64,000 bases of DNA from Phaeacidiphilus oryzae TH49 (GTDB lineage: Bacteria > Actinomycetota > Actinomycetes > Streptomycetales > Streptomycetaceae): NCBI RefSeq assembly GCF_000744815.1, contig NZ_JQMQ01000005.1, positions 6,095,801 through 6,159,800 on the forward strand. The letters are read 5' to 3'. The first letter of the stretch is position 1; every line of letters begins with the position of its first letter. The notes beneath the pieces were generated by a model. It made no database searches. It was not told where the DNA came from and saw only the letters and a list, made by a program, of their open reading frames with translations. The translations under genes were made by a program, and so were the position numbers. Shown here piece by piece: positions 1 to 8,569 of this stretch.

Positions 1-425
1 CAGGGGCTGCCGCCGGTGCCCTGGACGGCGACCGCGGCGGCCCACGGGGTGGTGGCGTTGACCAGGCGGTCGGCCACACCGCCCTCGTTGCGGATGGTGA
101 CGTACGCGTAGGCCGGGGCGCCGGGGCGGGCCGGGGCGTCCAGATGGGCCTGGCTGAGCGAGATCACCGGGCGGGTGGCCGCGCTCGGCGGGGTCGCGAC
201 CGCCGAGGCGGAGGCGTCCGAGCCCGGCAGCCGTCCCCAGACGAGGAGGAGGACGGCGGCCAGGGCCAGCACCGGCGCCTGCCAGAGCAGGGCGCGCCGG
301 GCCCGGCCCGCGCGGCGGCGGGCCGCCGCCCGCTCCAGCCGCTCGGCCTCCGCCTCCAGCTCGTCGAGGGAGAGGGCCGAGAGGTCGGTCCAGGCTGCCG
401 AGTCGTCGGGGGACGGCCTGCGCAT
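1..425 (-). CDS. PCuAC-type copper chaperone, partial (C-terminus beyond left edge)
   Basis: The first 141 residues are visible; the gene runs off the left edge. A charged N-terminus and a hydrophobic segment (about residues 47-62, ending VLLLVWGRLPG) suggest a signal anchor. The following part (LSQAHLDAP, then AYVTIRNEGGVADRLV) matches the start of the periplasmic PCuAC (DUF461) copper-chaperone fold. Family members deliver Cu(I) to cytochrome oxidase outside the membrane. The His/Met copper ligands would lie beyond the edge and cannot be checked. The ATG lies 7 nt after the stop of the upstream His-motif gene, so the two are probably one operon. Confidence 0.7.
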   Translation of the reverse strand, partial: MRRPSPDDSAAWTDLSALSLDELEAEAERLERAAARRRAGRARRALLWQAPVLALAAVLLLVWGRLPGSDASASAVATPPSAATRPVISLSQAHLDAPARPGAPAYAYVTIRNEGGVADRLVNATTPWAAAVAVQGTGGSP

Positions 426-432
426 CAGCGGG

Positions 433-1200
433 TCACTCGCCCGAGCCGGACCAGTCGAAGTTCTTGAACGGCATCACCTTGCCGACGTTCAGCTGGATGT
501 TCTCGTGCGAGGTGAGGGTGATGTCCGACGGGTTCCCGCTGATCTTCTTACCGTTCACATACGCCGTCACGGTGCCCTTGGCCGGCCCGACCTGGCTGCT
601 GCTCAGCTGCTGGCCCCACACGCCGAAGAAGTCCCCGAGGGTGTACTTCTGCTCGTTCGGCGACTCGATGTGCAGCACGCCGGTCTCGTCGTGGGTGTGG
701 AGGTAGTAGAACTTGGATCCGCCGCCCACGAAGTAGCTGCTGCCGTTGTTCTGGATCTGGTACGGCGGCACGATGCCCACGCCGTACGGCACCAGCCTCT
801 GCTGGCCGTTGACGTAGATCTGCAGGTGGGCGTGGATGTGGTAGGCGGTCTGCTCCATGTTGTTGGAGCCGACCCGGCCGTCGATGGTCTGGCCGGTGGC
901 CTCGTTCTGCGCGGTGGCCAGCAGCTGGCTGCTGACGTCGAAACTCTGCGCGCCCGGCTTCCCGCCGGTCGGCAGGCTGGTGATCTTCGTGCTGCCGCCC
1001 GAGGAGGCCGCCGAGCCGCCGCTGTTGCCGGCCAGCGAGACGCCGAGGACGGCGAGGCCGGCGACCACCACCACGGCGCCGCCGATCGAGGCGATCCGGA
1101 TGTTCCGCTTGCGCTTCGCCTCGGCGGCGCGCTGGGCGGCTATCTTCTCCTGCGCACTGCGGCGGCGCTCCGCCTTGGTGGGCTTCTTCTGCTGCGACAT
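433..1200 (-). CDS. Membrane-anchored extracytoplasmic protein with His motifs, copper-operon partner
   Basis: A 255-residue protein with a lysine-rich cytoplasmic N-terminus, one membrane segment (about residues 36-57) and a Gly/Ser-rich linker before an extracytoplasmic domain. Two His motifs stand out: HIHAH at 121-125 and HTHDETGVLHIE at 168-179. They could bind a metal such as copper, an inference strengthened by the PCuAC chaperone gene 7 nt downstream. I recognise it as a recurrent actinobacterial hypothetical family but know no established function. The start is the ATG preceded by a purine-rich stretch (GAGGACCC). Confidence 0.75.
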   Translation of the reverse strand: MSQQKKPTKAERRRSAQEKIAAQRAAEAKRKRNIRIASIGGAVVVVAGLAVLGVSLAGNSGGSAASSGGSTKITSLPTGGKPGAQSFDVSSQLLATAQNEATGQTIDGRVGSNNMEQTAYHIHAHLQIYVNGQQRLVPYGVGIVPPYQIQNNGSSYFVGGGSKFYYLHTHDETGVLHIESPNEQKYTLGDFFGVWGQQLSSSQVGPAKGTVTAYVNGKKISGNPSDITLTSHENIQLNVGKVMPFKNFDWSGSGE

Positions 1201-1261
1201 GGGTCCTCGTGGGGGAGGGGCGAGTGGATACGCACGGCGACGGCGGTCAGATTAGCCGATT

Positions 1262-1277
1262 GATCCGTGAACGGATC
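1262..1277. promoter_or_regulatory. 16-bp palindrome upstream of the copper-type operon
   Basis: GATCCGT-GA-ACGGATC is a perfect 7-bp inverted repeat with a 2-nt centre, about 62 bp upstream of the minus-strand start at 1200. It is the only clear dyad in this 149-bp intergenic stretch, so it is a candidate operator for the two-gene operon. No regulator gene is adjacent. Confidence 0.4.
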
Positions 1278-1349
1278 CATTGATGCGTAAGTGAAACCAA
1301 GCCACGAGGGTGGTGACGGTGGGCGCGGCGCCGGAAAGACCGGGGCAGG

Positions 1350-2090
1350 TCAGTAGCCGGCGGCGATGGCGATGATCTCGGCGACGGTCTTGGGGTGCGA
1401 GAGGAAGGGCGAGTGGCTGGAGTCCGGCAGCTCGTGGACCTGGCCGGCGCGGACCGAGAGCTCGCGCTGCACCGGCGTCGGCGTCGCGTTGTCCCGGCCG
1501 GTCAGCACATACGTCGAGGGGATCGTCCGCCAGGCGACGGCGTTCGGGGACTGGCGGAGCACGGTGGCCGACATCGGCCGCAGATGGCGGACCGCCTCCG
1601 CGGCGGCGGCCGGGTCGAGGTCGGCGCAGAAGAGGGTGGCCGCCCGCTCGGGCTTCACCGTCACCGTGCCGTCCTCGCCGAACTCGAGGTCGGCGGGCGG
1701 ATCGAGGATGTCCGGCCCCGGGTCGGGCACCGCGTAGCCGACCAGTGTCTCGCCCTCGTCGGCCATGTAGGCGCAGACGTAGACGAGGTGGCGGACGGCG
1801 GGGTGGCCGGCCGCGGCCTCGGTCGCGGGGATGCCGCCGTAGGAGTGGGCGACCAGCACGACGTCCCGGTAGGCGTCGAGGGTGCGGCGGATCTCGGCGG
1901 CGTCCGCGTGGAGGTCGCCCAGCGGGGCGCCGTCCGGACCGCTGCGGCAGCTGGGCAGGTCCACGGTGGTGGAGGGGATGCCGTCGCCGTCCAGCTCCTC
2001 GACCACGCGGTGCCAGGACCAGGGGCTGTGCCAGGCGCCGTGGACGAGCACCACGGTGCGGCCGGCGGGAACGCCATCGGCGGCGGCCAT
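1350..2090 (-). CDS. Alpha/beta hydrolase (esterase-like)
   Basis: A 246-residue single-domain alpha/beta-hydrolase of the small plant-esterase/salicylate-esterase type. VVLVHGAWHSPWSWHRV near residue 13 forms the oxyanion strand, the nucleophile is the Ser of VAHSYGG, and the His lies in SSHSPFLSHP near the C-terminus. The substrate cannot be told. I chose the ATG at 2090 because AAGGGAG lies 6 nt upstream; a longer frame extends to 2207, but its extra N-terminus is low-complexity Arg/Pro. It is a single gene between the copper-type operon and the CDF transporter. Confidence 0.85.
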   Translation of the reverse strand: MAAADGVPAGRTVVLVHGAWHSPWSWHRVVEELDGDGIPSTTVDLPSCRSGPDGAPLGDLHADAAEIRRTLDAYRDVVLVAHSYGGIPATEAAAGHPAVRHLVYVCAYMADEGETLVGYAVPDPGPDILDPPADLEFGEDGTVTVKPERAATLFCADLDPAAAAEAVRHLRPMSATVLRQSPNAVAWRTIPSTYVLTGRDNATPTPVQRELSVRAGQVHELPDSSHSPFLSHPKTVAEIIAIAAGY

Positions 2091-2207
2091 ACGGATCTCC
2101 CTTCCGGGGCGGGGCCGTTGCGGGCCTTCGCGGGCGCGTACCCGCGGACGGGCGGACGTGCGGACGGGCGTGGACATGCTTTCACCGGACCGGCGCCCTG
2201 TCATCAC

Positions 2208-3269
2208 TCAGGAGGAGCGGTGGGTCTCCCCGTGCGGGGCCGGGCAGTGGTCGCCGGCGCCGTCGCCCGCGCCGGGGGAGTCCTCCGGGCCGGGGGCGTC
2301 GTCCGGGGGGACCTCGCCGACGGTGAGGAGGCGCGGGGCGGCGTGGTCGACCTGAAGGGTCGTGTGGTCGATGTGCAGCTCGTCCCGAAGGGTGTGCTCC
2401 AGGCGCTGGCGCACCGCGTGGCAGTCCAGCCCGGGGGAGACCAGGACGTGGGCGGAGAGCGCGGGGAAGCCCGAGGTGATGGTCCAGATGTGCAGGTCGT
2501 GGACCTCGACCACGCCCGGCACGGCGGCCAGCGCGGAGCCCACCCGGGCCGGTTCCAGGCCCGCGGGCGCGCCCTCGAGGAAGATCTTCCATGACTCACC
2601 GACCAGGGCGTAGCCGGCCCGCAGCATCAGCGCGGCGACGATCAGGGAGGCGATCGCGTCGGCCCGGGCGAAGCCGGTCAGCATGACCACCAGACCGGAG
2701 GCGGCGGTGGCGATGAAGGCCCAGAGGTCGTTGAGGATGTGCTGGAAGGCGCCCTCGACGTTGAGGCTGGTGCGGTTGGCGCGGGAGAGCAGCCAGGCGG
2801 CGCCGATGTTGACCGCGATCCCGGCCAGCGAGGTGGCCAGCACGAGGCCGCCCTGCACGGCCGGCGGCTCGATCAGCCGGCGCACCGCCTCGATCACGAA
2901 GAGGACCACGAGCACCAGCAGGGTGATCCCGTTGATCTGCGCGGAGAGGATCTCCGCCCGCTTGAGGCCGTACGTCCAGCGGCCGCGCGCGGGGCGGGCG
3001 GCGAGCCGCATGGCGAGGAGGGCGAGGGCGATCGAGGCGGCGTCGGTGAGCATGTGGCCGGCGTCGGAGAGCAGCGCCAGCGAGTGGGCGGCGAGGCCGG
3101 CGGCGACCTCGGCCAGCATGTAGAGGACGATCAGGGAGAGGGCGCCGAGGAGGTAGCGCCGGTCGGCGTCGGCGGAGACGCCGTGCGCATGGCCGGCGTG
3201 CCCGGCGTGCCCGGCCTCGCCGTGCCCGGCGGGGCCGTCCTTGTGGTCGGGGTGTTCTCGGTGGGCCAC
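2208..3269 (-). CDS. Cation diffusion facilitator (CzcD/ZitB-like zinc exporter)
   Basis: A 353-residue CDF transporter that exchanges cytosolic Zn2+ (or Co/Cd) for protons at the inner membrane. The N-terminus is His-rich (repeated GHAGHAG), followed by six membrane helices. HSLALLSDAGHMLTDAASI supplies the helix-2 D-x3-D site, and a second HxxxD-type site (FQHILNDLWAF) lies in helix 5. The C-terminal cytoplasmic ferredoxin-like domain (VVEVHDLHIWTITSG) is typical of CzcD. I chose the GTG at 3269 because GGGAGGG lies 6 nt upstream; a GTG at 3302 is possible. Confidence 0.92.
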   Translation of the reverse strand: MAHREHPDHKDGPAGHGEAGHAGHAGHAHGVSADADRRYLLGALSLIVLYMLAEVAAGLAAHSLALLSDAGHMLTDAASIALALLAMRLAARPARGRWTYGLKRAEILSAQINGITLLVLVVLFVIEAVRRLIEPPAVQGGLVLATSLAGIAVNIGAAWLLSRANRTSLNVEGAFQHILNDLWAFIATAASGLVVMLTGFARADAIASLIVAALMLRAGYALVGESWKIFLEGAPAGLEPARVGSALAAVPGVVEVHDLHIWTITSGFPALSAHVLVSPGLDCHAVRQRLEHTLRDELHIDHTTLQVDHAAPRLLTVGEVPPDDAPGPEDSPGAGDGAGDHCPAPHGETHRSS

Positions 3270-3358
3270 CGCGGTCCCTCCCGTAGCTGCTGGGGGCACC
3301 ACCCTAGCCGATACATGAACGGCCTTTCATACTTCGAAATGGTTGTCAGTTCCGGGGC

Positions 3359-5893
3359 TCAGCGGCGGCGCATCACGGCGGGCTCGTGCCGGCGCAGCAG
3401 ACGGGACGTCAGCAGGGCGAAGCCCAGGCCCAGTACGAGGAGGACGGCGGCGTCCGCCGTCCACTGGCCCGCCGTGTGCGCCCAGAGCGGGTCGACGGAC
3501 GACGGATGCGCGGGGTCGACCGGCGGCCCGATCCGCCGCAGGTCGATGGTGGCGGCCTGGGCGGCCACCGCCCACCGGGACGGCGAGAGCCAGGCCAGCT
3601 GGGCCAGCCCCACCTGGTTGAAGACCGGGAAGACCGTTCCGGTGAAGACCACCTGGCAGACCGTCACCAGCACCAGCAGCGGCATGGTCTTCTCCGCGGT
3701 CGCCACCACCGAGGAGATCACCAGGCCGATCAGCATCGAGACCACCGCCAGCACCACCACCGCGAGCACCAGCTCGGCCTCCGCCGGCTGGACGCGCAGC
3801 CCGTGGGCGGGCATCCGCCGCCCGAAGAGCCCGATCACCGCGAGGAGCAGGCCCTGAAGCGCCGTCACCACGCCCAGCACCAGCACCTTCGAGGTGAGAT
3901 ACGCCGAGCGGGAGAGCCCGGTGGCCCGCTCCCGCTCGTAGATCACCCGCTCCTTGACCAGCTCCCGGACGGCGTTCGCCGTCCCGGTCAGGCAGGCGCC
4001 GATGGCGAGGACCAGCAGCACCGAGACGGCGTCGGTGTTCCGGTTGGGCGCGCAGCCCGGCGCGACACCGGCCTGCGAGGCCGGCCCGAAGCCGGTGGCC
4101 GCCGGCACGGCCAGCGCCAGCAGGCCCATGATCAGCGGCAGGGCGACCAGCAGCCCGACGTAGCCGCGGTCAGCGGCGATCACCGCGCAGTACCGGCGGG
4201 TGAGGGTCGCGGTCTGGGCGGGCCAGCTCTGCGGTTTGGGCGGATGCGCGGCGACCCGCGCGGGCGCCGCTCCGGCGGACCGGCCGGGCCCGCCGGAGGC
4301 GCCGCCCGGCCCGCCGGACCGCGGCGGGGACGGGGTCTGCGCCTCGATGTCGGCGGCGAACATCTGGTAGTGGATCGAGCCGCGGTAGCGTTCGGCCCAG
4401 TCCAGGTCGGGGAAGGCGTCGAAGTCCTGGAAGACGTCCGCCCAGTCGGGCCGGCCGAAGAAGCGCAGGGCCTCCTCCGGCGGTCCGAAGTAGGCGGTCC
4501 GCCCGCCCGGGGCGAGCACCAGCACCCGGTCGCAGAGGTGGAGGTTGGCGACCGAGTGGGTGACCACCGCGACCGTCCGGCCCTCGTCGGCCAGGCCGCG
4601 GAGCATCGTCATCACCTGGCGGTCCAGCCCCGGGTCGAGACCCGAGGTGGGCTCGTCGAGGAAGATCAGGGACGGCTTGGTGAGCAGCTCCAGGGCGACC
4701 GACACCCGCTTGCGCTGGCCGCCGGAGAGTGCGGTGATCCGGTTGCCGGCCCGCTCGGTGAGGGCGAGGCCGGCGAGCACCTCGTCGACCCGGCGCTCCC
4801 GCTCGGCCTCGTCGGTGTCGCCGGGGAAGCGCAGCCGGGCGGCGAAGAGCAACGCCCGGCGGACCGTCAACGGGGCGTGGAGGATGTCGTCCTGGGGGAC
4901 GAGCCCGATCCGCTGGCGGAGCTCGGCGTAGTCGGCGTACAGGTCGCGGCCGTCGTAGCGGACCTCGCCGGAGTCGGCGGGGCGGTAGCCGGTGAGGGCG
5001 CGGAGCAGGGTGGACTTCCCGGAGCCGGACGGGCCGACCACGGCGACCAGCGACTTCTCGGGCATGGCCAGGCTCACCCGGTCCAGCAGCACCTTCTGCC
5101 GCTCACCCTTGCCGACCCGGACGGTGAGGGCCCGGGCGGTGAAGGTGACCTCGCCGGTGTCGACGAACTCCTCCAGGCGGTCGCCGACCAGGCGGAAGGA
5201 GGAGTGGGCGATGCCGACCGTGTCGGCCGGGCCGATCGGGGTCCTGCGCTGGATCCGGGCGCCGTTGACGTAGGTGCCGTTGTGGCTGTCCAGGTCGGCG
5301 ATCTCGTAGCCGCCCTCGGGGGTGCGGCGGAGCTCGGCGTGGTGGCGGGAGGCGATCAGGTCGGCGACCACCAGGTCGTTGTCCGGGGCGCGGCCGATCC
5401 GCAGCACGGGGGCGGCCTGGCCGAGGTCCAGGACCATGCTGGGGCCGCGGGCGCCGACCAGGTCGGGGGCCGGCAGGCCGGGCTCCGACGCGGCGTCGAG
5501 GTCGTGGTCCAGGTCGTGGTCGGGCCCGGGGGGTCCGACGGCGACGGTGGGCGGCGAACCGGCGCCCGCCGGGGCCTCGGCGCCCGCCGCGGCCCCGGTA
5601 CGGAAGCGGAGGCGCGGGCCGTCGACGCCGGAGCCGAGCCGGACCACCGACCCTGGCGGCACGGGGACGCGGTGCACCGGGCGGCGGGCGACGAAGGTGC
5701 CGTTGGTGCTGGACAGATCGGTGAGGACCCAGGCGTCGGCGCCCGGGCCGCCGGCCGGATCGGGTTCGATCCGCGCGTGCTGCCAGGAGACGCGCGAGTC
5801 GCTGAGCACGATGTCGGACGCGGGGTCGCGGCCGACGGAGTGGGTGCGGCCGGGGACCAGTGTGTGCGGCCCCGCCTGGGTGTCGACGATCAT
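3359..5893 (-). CDS. FHA-FHA-ABC transporter (ABC-2/ABCG-type half transporter)
   Basis: An 844-residue fusion. Two FHA domains come first (about residues 15-85, with GRDPASDIVLSD and SSTNGTF; and 160-240, with GRAPDNDLVV and SHNGTYVNG), joined by an acidic linker. An ABC ATPase follows with Walker A GPSGSGKST, signature LSGGQRKR and Walker B LIFLDEPTSGLD. The last ~260 residues hold about six ABC-2 membrane helices. FHA domains bind phosphothreonine, so export may be gated by a Ser/Thr kinase; no kinase gene lies nearby. The same architecture recurs in actinobacteria; the substrate is unknown. Confidence 0.92.
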   Translation of the reverse strand: MIVDTQAGPHTLVPGRTHSVGRDPASDIVLSDSRVSWQHARIEPDPAGGPGADAWVLTDLSSTNGTFVARRPVHRVPVPPGSVVRLGSGVDGPRLRFRTGAAAGAEAPAGAGSPPTVAVGPPGPDHDLDHDLDAASEPGLPAPDLVGARGPSMVLDLGQAAPVLRIGRAPDNDLVVADLIASRHHAELRRTPEGGYEIADLDSHNGTYVNGARIQRRTPIGPADTVGIAHSSFRLVGDRLEEFVDTGEVTFTARALTVRVGKGERQKVLLDRVSLAMPEKSLVAVVGPSGSGKSTLLRALTGYRPADSGEVRYDGRDLYADYAELRQRIGLVPQDDILHAPLTVRRALLFAARLRFPGDTDEAERERRVDEVLAGLALTERAGNRITALSGGQRKRVSVALELLTKPSLIFLDEPTSGLDPGLDRQVMTMLRGLADEGRTVAVVTHSVANLHLCDRVLVLAPGGRTAYFGPPEEALRFFGRPDWADVFQDFDAFPDLDWAERYRGSIHYQMFAADIEAQTPSPPRSGGPGGASGGPGRSAGAAPARVAAHPPKPQSWPAQTATLTRRYCAVIAADRGYVGLLVALPLIMGLLALAVPAATGFGPASQAGVAPGCAPNRNTDAVSVLLVLAIGACLTGTANAVRELVKERVIYERERATGLSRSAYLTSKVLVLGVVTALQGLLLAVIGLFGRRMPAHGLRVQPAEAELVLAVVVLAVVSMLIGLVISSVVATAEKTMPLLVLVTVCQVVFTGTVFPVFNQVGLAQLAWLSPSRWAVAAQAATIDLRRIGPPVDPAHPSSVDPLWAHTAGQWTADAAVLLVLGLGFALLTSRLLRRHEPAVMRRR

Positions 5894-6030
5894 CGACGAG
5901 CCTCCCCCTGCTGCCTGCTGCGCCTCGCCGGCCCCCGGGGGCGCTGCCCGGCGTGCCGGCCCTCGCCACAGGTTGACCGATGCCCGGGGCGCGGGGCAGC
6001 GGCCGGGGGAGGGTGTGTGGTGCGGCTACG

Positions 6031-6807
6031 TCAGAGGGGGGAGGGCGGGGCCGTCGGTCCGCCGGGGTGGGTGACCGGGTCCGGAACGGGGGCCCGCAGG
6101 TAACGCTGGATCACCGGTCCCGCCCAGCCGACGAGTTGGGCCCGGCTGAGGGCGACCATCGGGGGCATCCGGATCAGCAGCCTGGTCAGCGCGAGGCCCA
6201 GCAGCTGGGAGGCGATCAGGGTGGTGCGCGCCGGTGCCTCCGCCGGGTCCGCGACCAACTGCGAGATCCATGGGGTGAGTTGGCCGCTGACGATCCGCCG
6301 GGCCTGCTCCGCGACCTCCTCGTTGGTGGCCGCCGCGCGCAGCAGGGCGGCCAGCGCCTCGCCGCTCTCGCCCTCCCACAGGCCGAGGAAGTGCGCCGCG
6401 AGGACGTGGCCGGCGCTCTCCTCCTGGATCGCGGCCGGGTCGGGCAGGCGCAGGTCGAGGGCGACGGCGGCGCCGAAGAGGCCGGCCTTGCTGCCGTAGT
6501 ACCGGATCACCATCGCCGGGTCGATCCCGGCGTCCGCGGCGATGGAGCGGATGGTGGCCCGCTCGTAGCCGTCGGCACCGAAGCGGACCCGGGCCGCGGC
6601 GAGGATCGCAGCCCGGGTGGCGTCCGAGCGGCGGGCGGTCCTGGCGGGCTTCCGGGGCTCGGCGGGCTCCCGGGACCCGGCGGGTTTCCCGGGTTCGGCG
6701 GGTTCCCGGGGCTCGGCGGGTTCCCGGGGCTCGGCGGGTTCCCGGGGCTCGGCGGACCTCCCGGGCTCGGTGGGCCGGTGCGCGGGGCGGGGGTCGGCGG
6801 GCGGCAT
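6031..6807 (-). CDS. TetR-family repressor with a PAEPRE-repeat N-terminal extension
   Basis: A 258-residue TetR-family regulator. The helix-turn-helix is at about residues 62-105 (RAAILAAARVRFGADGYERATIRSIAADAGIDPAMVIRYYGSK is the family signature region), followed by a helical ligand domain. The first ~55 residues are an unusual Pro/Glu/Arg hexapeptide repeat. It is divergent from an FAD monooxygenase. A TACAAT -10 lies 7 nt from the ATG, implying a leaderless mRNA, and operators in the shared promoter imply autoregulation and control of the monooxygenase, probably relieved by an aromatic ligand. Confidence 0.9.
   Translation of the reverse strand: MPPADPRPAHRPTEPGRSAEPREPAEPREPAEPREPAEPGKPAGSREPAEPRKPARTARRSDATRAAILAAARVRFGADGYERATIRSIAADAGIDPAMVIRYYGSKAGLFGAAVALDLRLPDPAAIQEESAGHVLAAHFLGLWEGESGEALAALLRAAATNEEVAEQARRIVSGQLTPWISQLVADPAEAPARTTLIASQLLGLALTRLLIRMPPMVALSRAQLVGWAGPVIQRYLRAPVPDPVTHPGGPTAPPSPL
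6643..6750 (-). repeat. 18-bp tandem repeat coding for PAEPRE-like hexapeptides
   Basis: About six imperfect 18-bp units lie in frame inside the tetR gene (residues 20-55, consensus E-P-R-E-P-A). The central three units are nearly identical in DNA, so copy number may vary by slippage. Being in frame, changes would lengthen a flexible tail without breaking the repressor. Confidence 0.8.
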
Positions 6808-6881
6808 GTCAACGATTGTAGGCCAACGGTCGTTGACTTGACCGCGAGCGGCGGACTACCGTGAAGTCAACACCCGTTGAC
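6808..6881. promoter_or_regulatory. Divergent promoter with two 16-bp TetR operators
   Basis: Two dyads share one design: GCCAAC-GGTC-GTTGAC at 6822-6837 and GTCAAC-ACCC-GTTGAC at 6866-6881, 44 bp apart, plus a lone GTCAAC half-site at 6808-6813. The monooxygenase promoter TTGACT (6833-6838), 18 bp, TACCGT (6857-6862) has operator 1 over its -35 and operator 2 over its start point. The tetR -10 is TACAAT on the minus strand (6815-6820). This is the expected layout for a repressor controlling both genes. Confidence 0.75.
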
Positions 6882-6913
6882 CATCGCAGCGGACCACATC
6901 AGGGGGTCGCGTC

Positions 6914-8407
6914 ATGAGCAGCACGGACACGCGGACAGTCATCGTCGGAGCCGGGCCCACCGGGCTGCTCCTCGCCGGGGACCTCGCCGAGGCGGGCGTG
7001 GAGGTCGTCCTGCTGGAGCGCCGCCCGGCCTCGGACGACAACCTCACCCGGGCCTTCGCGGTGCACGCCCGCACCATGGAGGAGCTGGACGCCCGCGGGC
7101 TCGCCGACGAGCTGATCGCCACCGGCCGCCAGGTGCGCGACCTCCAACTGCTGGGCGCCCTGCGGGTGTCGATGGAGAAGCTGCCGACCCGCTTCCCGTT
7201 CGTGCTGATCACCCCGCAGTACCAGGTGGAGCGGCTGCTCGAGCGGCGGGCGCTGGCGGCGGGGGCCCGGATCGTCCGCGGTGCCGAGGTGGTGACGCTC
7301 CGTCAGGACGCGGACGGGGTGACCCTGGAGACCGCGGGCGGGGGCGAGGGCGGCGGATCGGCGGAGACCTACCGCGCGGCGTACGTCGTCGGCACCGACG
7401 GGGTGCGGAGCACCGTACGGCGGCTGATCGGGATGCCGTTCCCCGGCGACACGGTCCTGAAGTCGGTGATCCTCGGCGACGTGCGGTTCGCGGACGCGCC
7501 GAAGGAGGTGCTCACCGTCAACGCCAACCGGCACGGGCTGGCCTTCACCGTGCCGTTCGGCGACGGCTACCACCGGGTGATCGCCTGGAACTCCGATCCG
7601 GCCCGGCAGGTCTCCGAGGACGAACCGGCCGACCCCGAGGAGCTCCGCCAGATCATGCGGTCGGTGCTCGGCACCGACTTCGGGATGGCCGACGCGCGCT
7701 GGACCGGCCGCTTCCACTCCGACGAGCGGCAGGCCCCGCAGTACCGGGCGGGCCGGGTCCTGCTGGCGGGCGACGCCGCCCACGTCCACTCCCCGGCGGG
7801 CGGGATGGGGATGAACACCGGGCTGCAGGACGCCGCCAACCTCGGCTGGAAGCTGGCGGCCGTGCTGAGCGGACGGGTCCGCGGGGAGGCGGCGGAGGAA
7901 CTCCTCGACTCGTACCAGAAGGAGCGGTGGCCGGTCGGCAAGGCGGTGCTGCGCACCTCGGGAGCGATCGTCCGGCTGGCGCTCGGGGTGTCGCACGGCG
8001 GGGTGCTGGGCGCCGGCCGGCGGCTGGCGGTCGGCGGGCTGCTGCGCACCGTCGGCGGTGTGCTGCCGACCCGGCGCGGGGCGCTGCGGGTCAGCGGCGT
8101 GTCCTTCGCCTACGGCGGCTCCGCCGACCGCAAGTCCCTGGTCGGGCGGCGGATCCCGGACCTGCGGCTGAGCGGGGACCGGCCGCGCCTCTACGAGGCG
8201 CTGCGCGGCGGCCGCTTCGTCCTGGTGACGGCGGACCCGTCGATCGCGGCGGCGGCCGGGAAGCCCGGCGACCTCCTCCGCGTCACCGCCCCGGCGGGCA
8301 GCCTGCCCGCCGGCCTCCTGGTCCGCCCGGACGGCTACGCCGCCTGGTCGGGAACCACCCCGGCCGGCCTGCGGGAGGCACTGGCCCGCGCGGGGGCGGC
8401 TTCCTGA
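6914..8407 (+). CDS. FAD-dependent aromatic monooxygenase (PheA/MhpA/RdmE class)
   Basis: A 497-residue class A flavoprotein hydroxylase. GAGPTGLLLAGDLAE at the N-terminus binds the FAD ADP moiety, VVGTDGVRSTVR is the DG motif, and GRVLLAGDAAHVHSPAGGMG is the GD motif contacting FAD ribose and NAD(P)H. The C-terminal ~100 residues are the thioredoxin-like tail of this class. It would hydroxylate an aromatic or polyketide-like substrate with O2 and NAD(P)H. Being single and divergent from a TetR repressor, it looks like substrate-induced detoxification or catabolism rather than part of a biosynthetic cluster. Confidence 0.9.
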   Translation: MSSTDTRTVIVGAGPTGLLLAGDLAEAGVEVVLLERRPASDDNLTRAFAVHARTMEELDARGLADELIATGRQVRDLQLLGALRVSMEKLPTRFPFVLITPQYQVERLLERRALAAGARIVRGAEVVTLRQDADGVTLETAGGGEGGGSAETYRAAYVVGTDGVRSTVRRLIGMPFPGDTVLKSVILGDVRFADAPKEVLTVNANRHGLAFTVPFGDGYHRVIAWNSDPARQVSEDEPADPEELRQIMRSVLGTDFGMADARWTGRFHSDERQAPQYRAGRVLLAGDAAHVHSPAGGMGMNTGLQDAANLGWKLAAVLSGRVRGEAAEELLDSYQKERWPVGKAVLRTSGAIVRLALGVSHGGVLGAGRRLAVGGLLRTVGGVLPTRRGALRVSGVSFAYGGSADRKSLVGRRIPDLRLSGDRPRLYEALRGGRFVLVTADPSIAAAAGKPGDLLRVTAPAGSLPAGLLVRPDGYAAWSGTTPAGLREALARAGAAS

Positions 8408-8517
8408 ACCCGGCACGGCACGAGCGGAGTGCCCGCCCGGCGGTGGCCGGCGTGCCTCGCCCGGCGCGCCCGGCGCGCCCGTCCGGCCCGTCCCCGTCCG
8501 GCCCGTCCCCGTCCGGC

Positions 8518-8547
8518 GCGCCCCCCGTCCCGCCGGGCGGGGGGCGC
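8518..8547. terminator. G/C hairpin between convergent genes
   Basis: GCGCCCCCCG at 8518-8527 pairs perfectly with CGGGGGGCGC at 8538-8547 across a 10-nt loop that can itself pair CCC/GGG. It lies between the monooxygenase stop (8407) and the GNAT stop (8570) and probably ends transcription from both sides. Upstream (8480-8517) is a short direct repeat of a CGTCCGGCCC-type unit. Confidence 0.6.
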
Positions 8548-8569
8548 CCGTCTCGCCCGGGGCGGCTCG

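Noticed and set aside
3386-6103. Very long plus-strand open frame opposite the FHA-ABC gene
   Set aside because: It is a shadow of the minus-strand gene in high-GC DNA: the product is Gly/Arg/Val noise without domains, while the opposite strand has intact ABC motifs.
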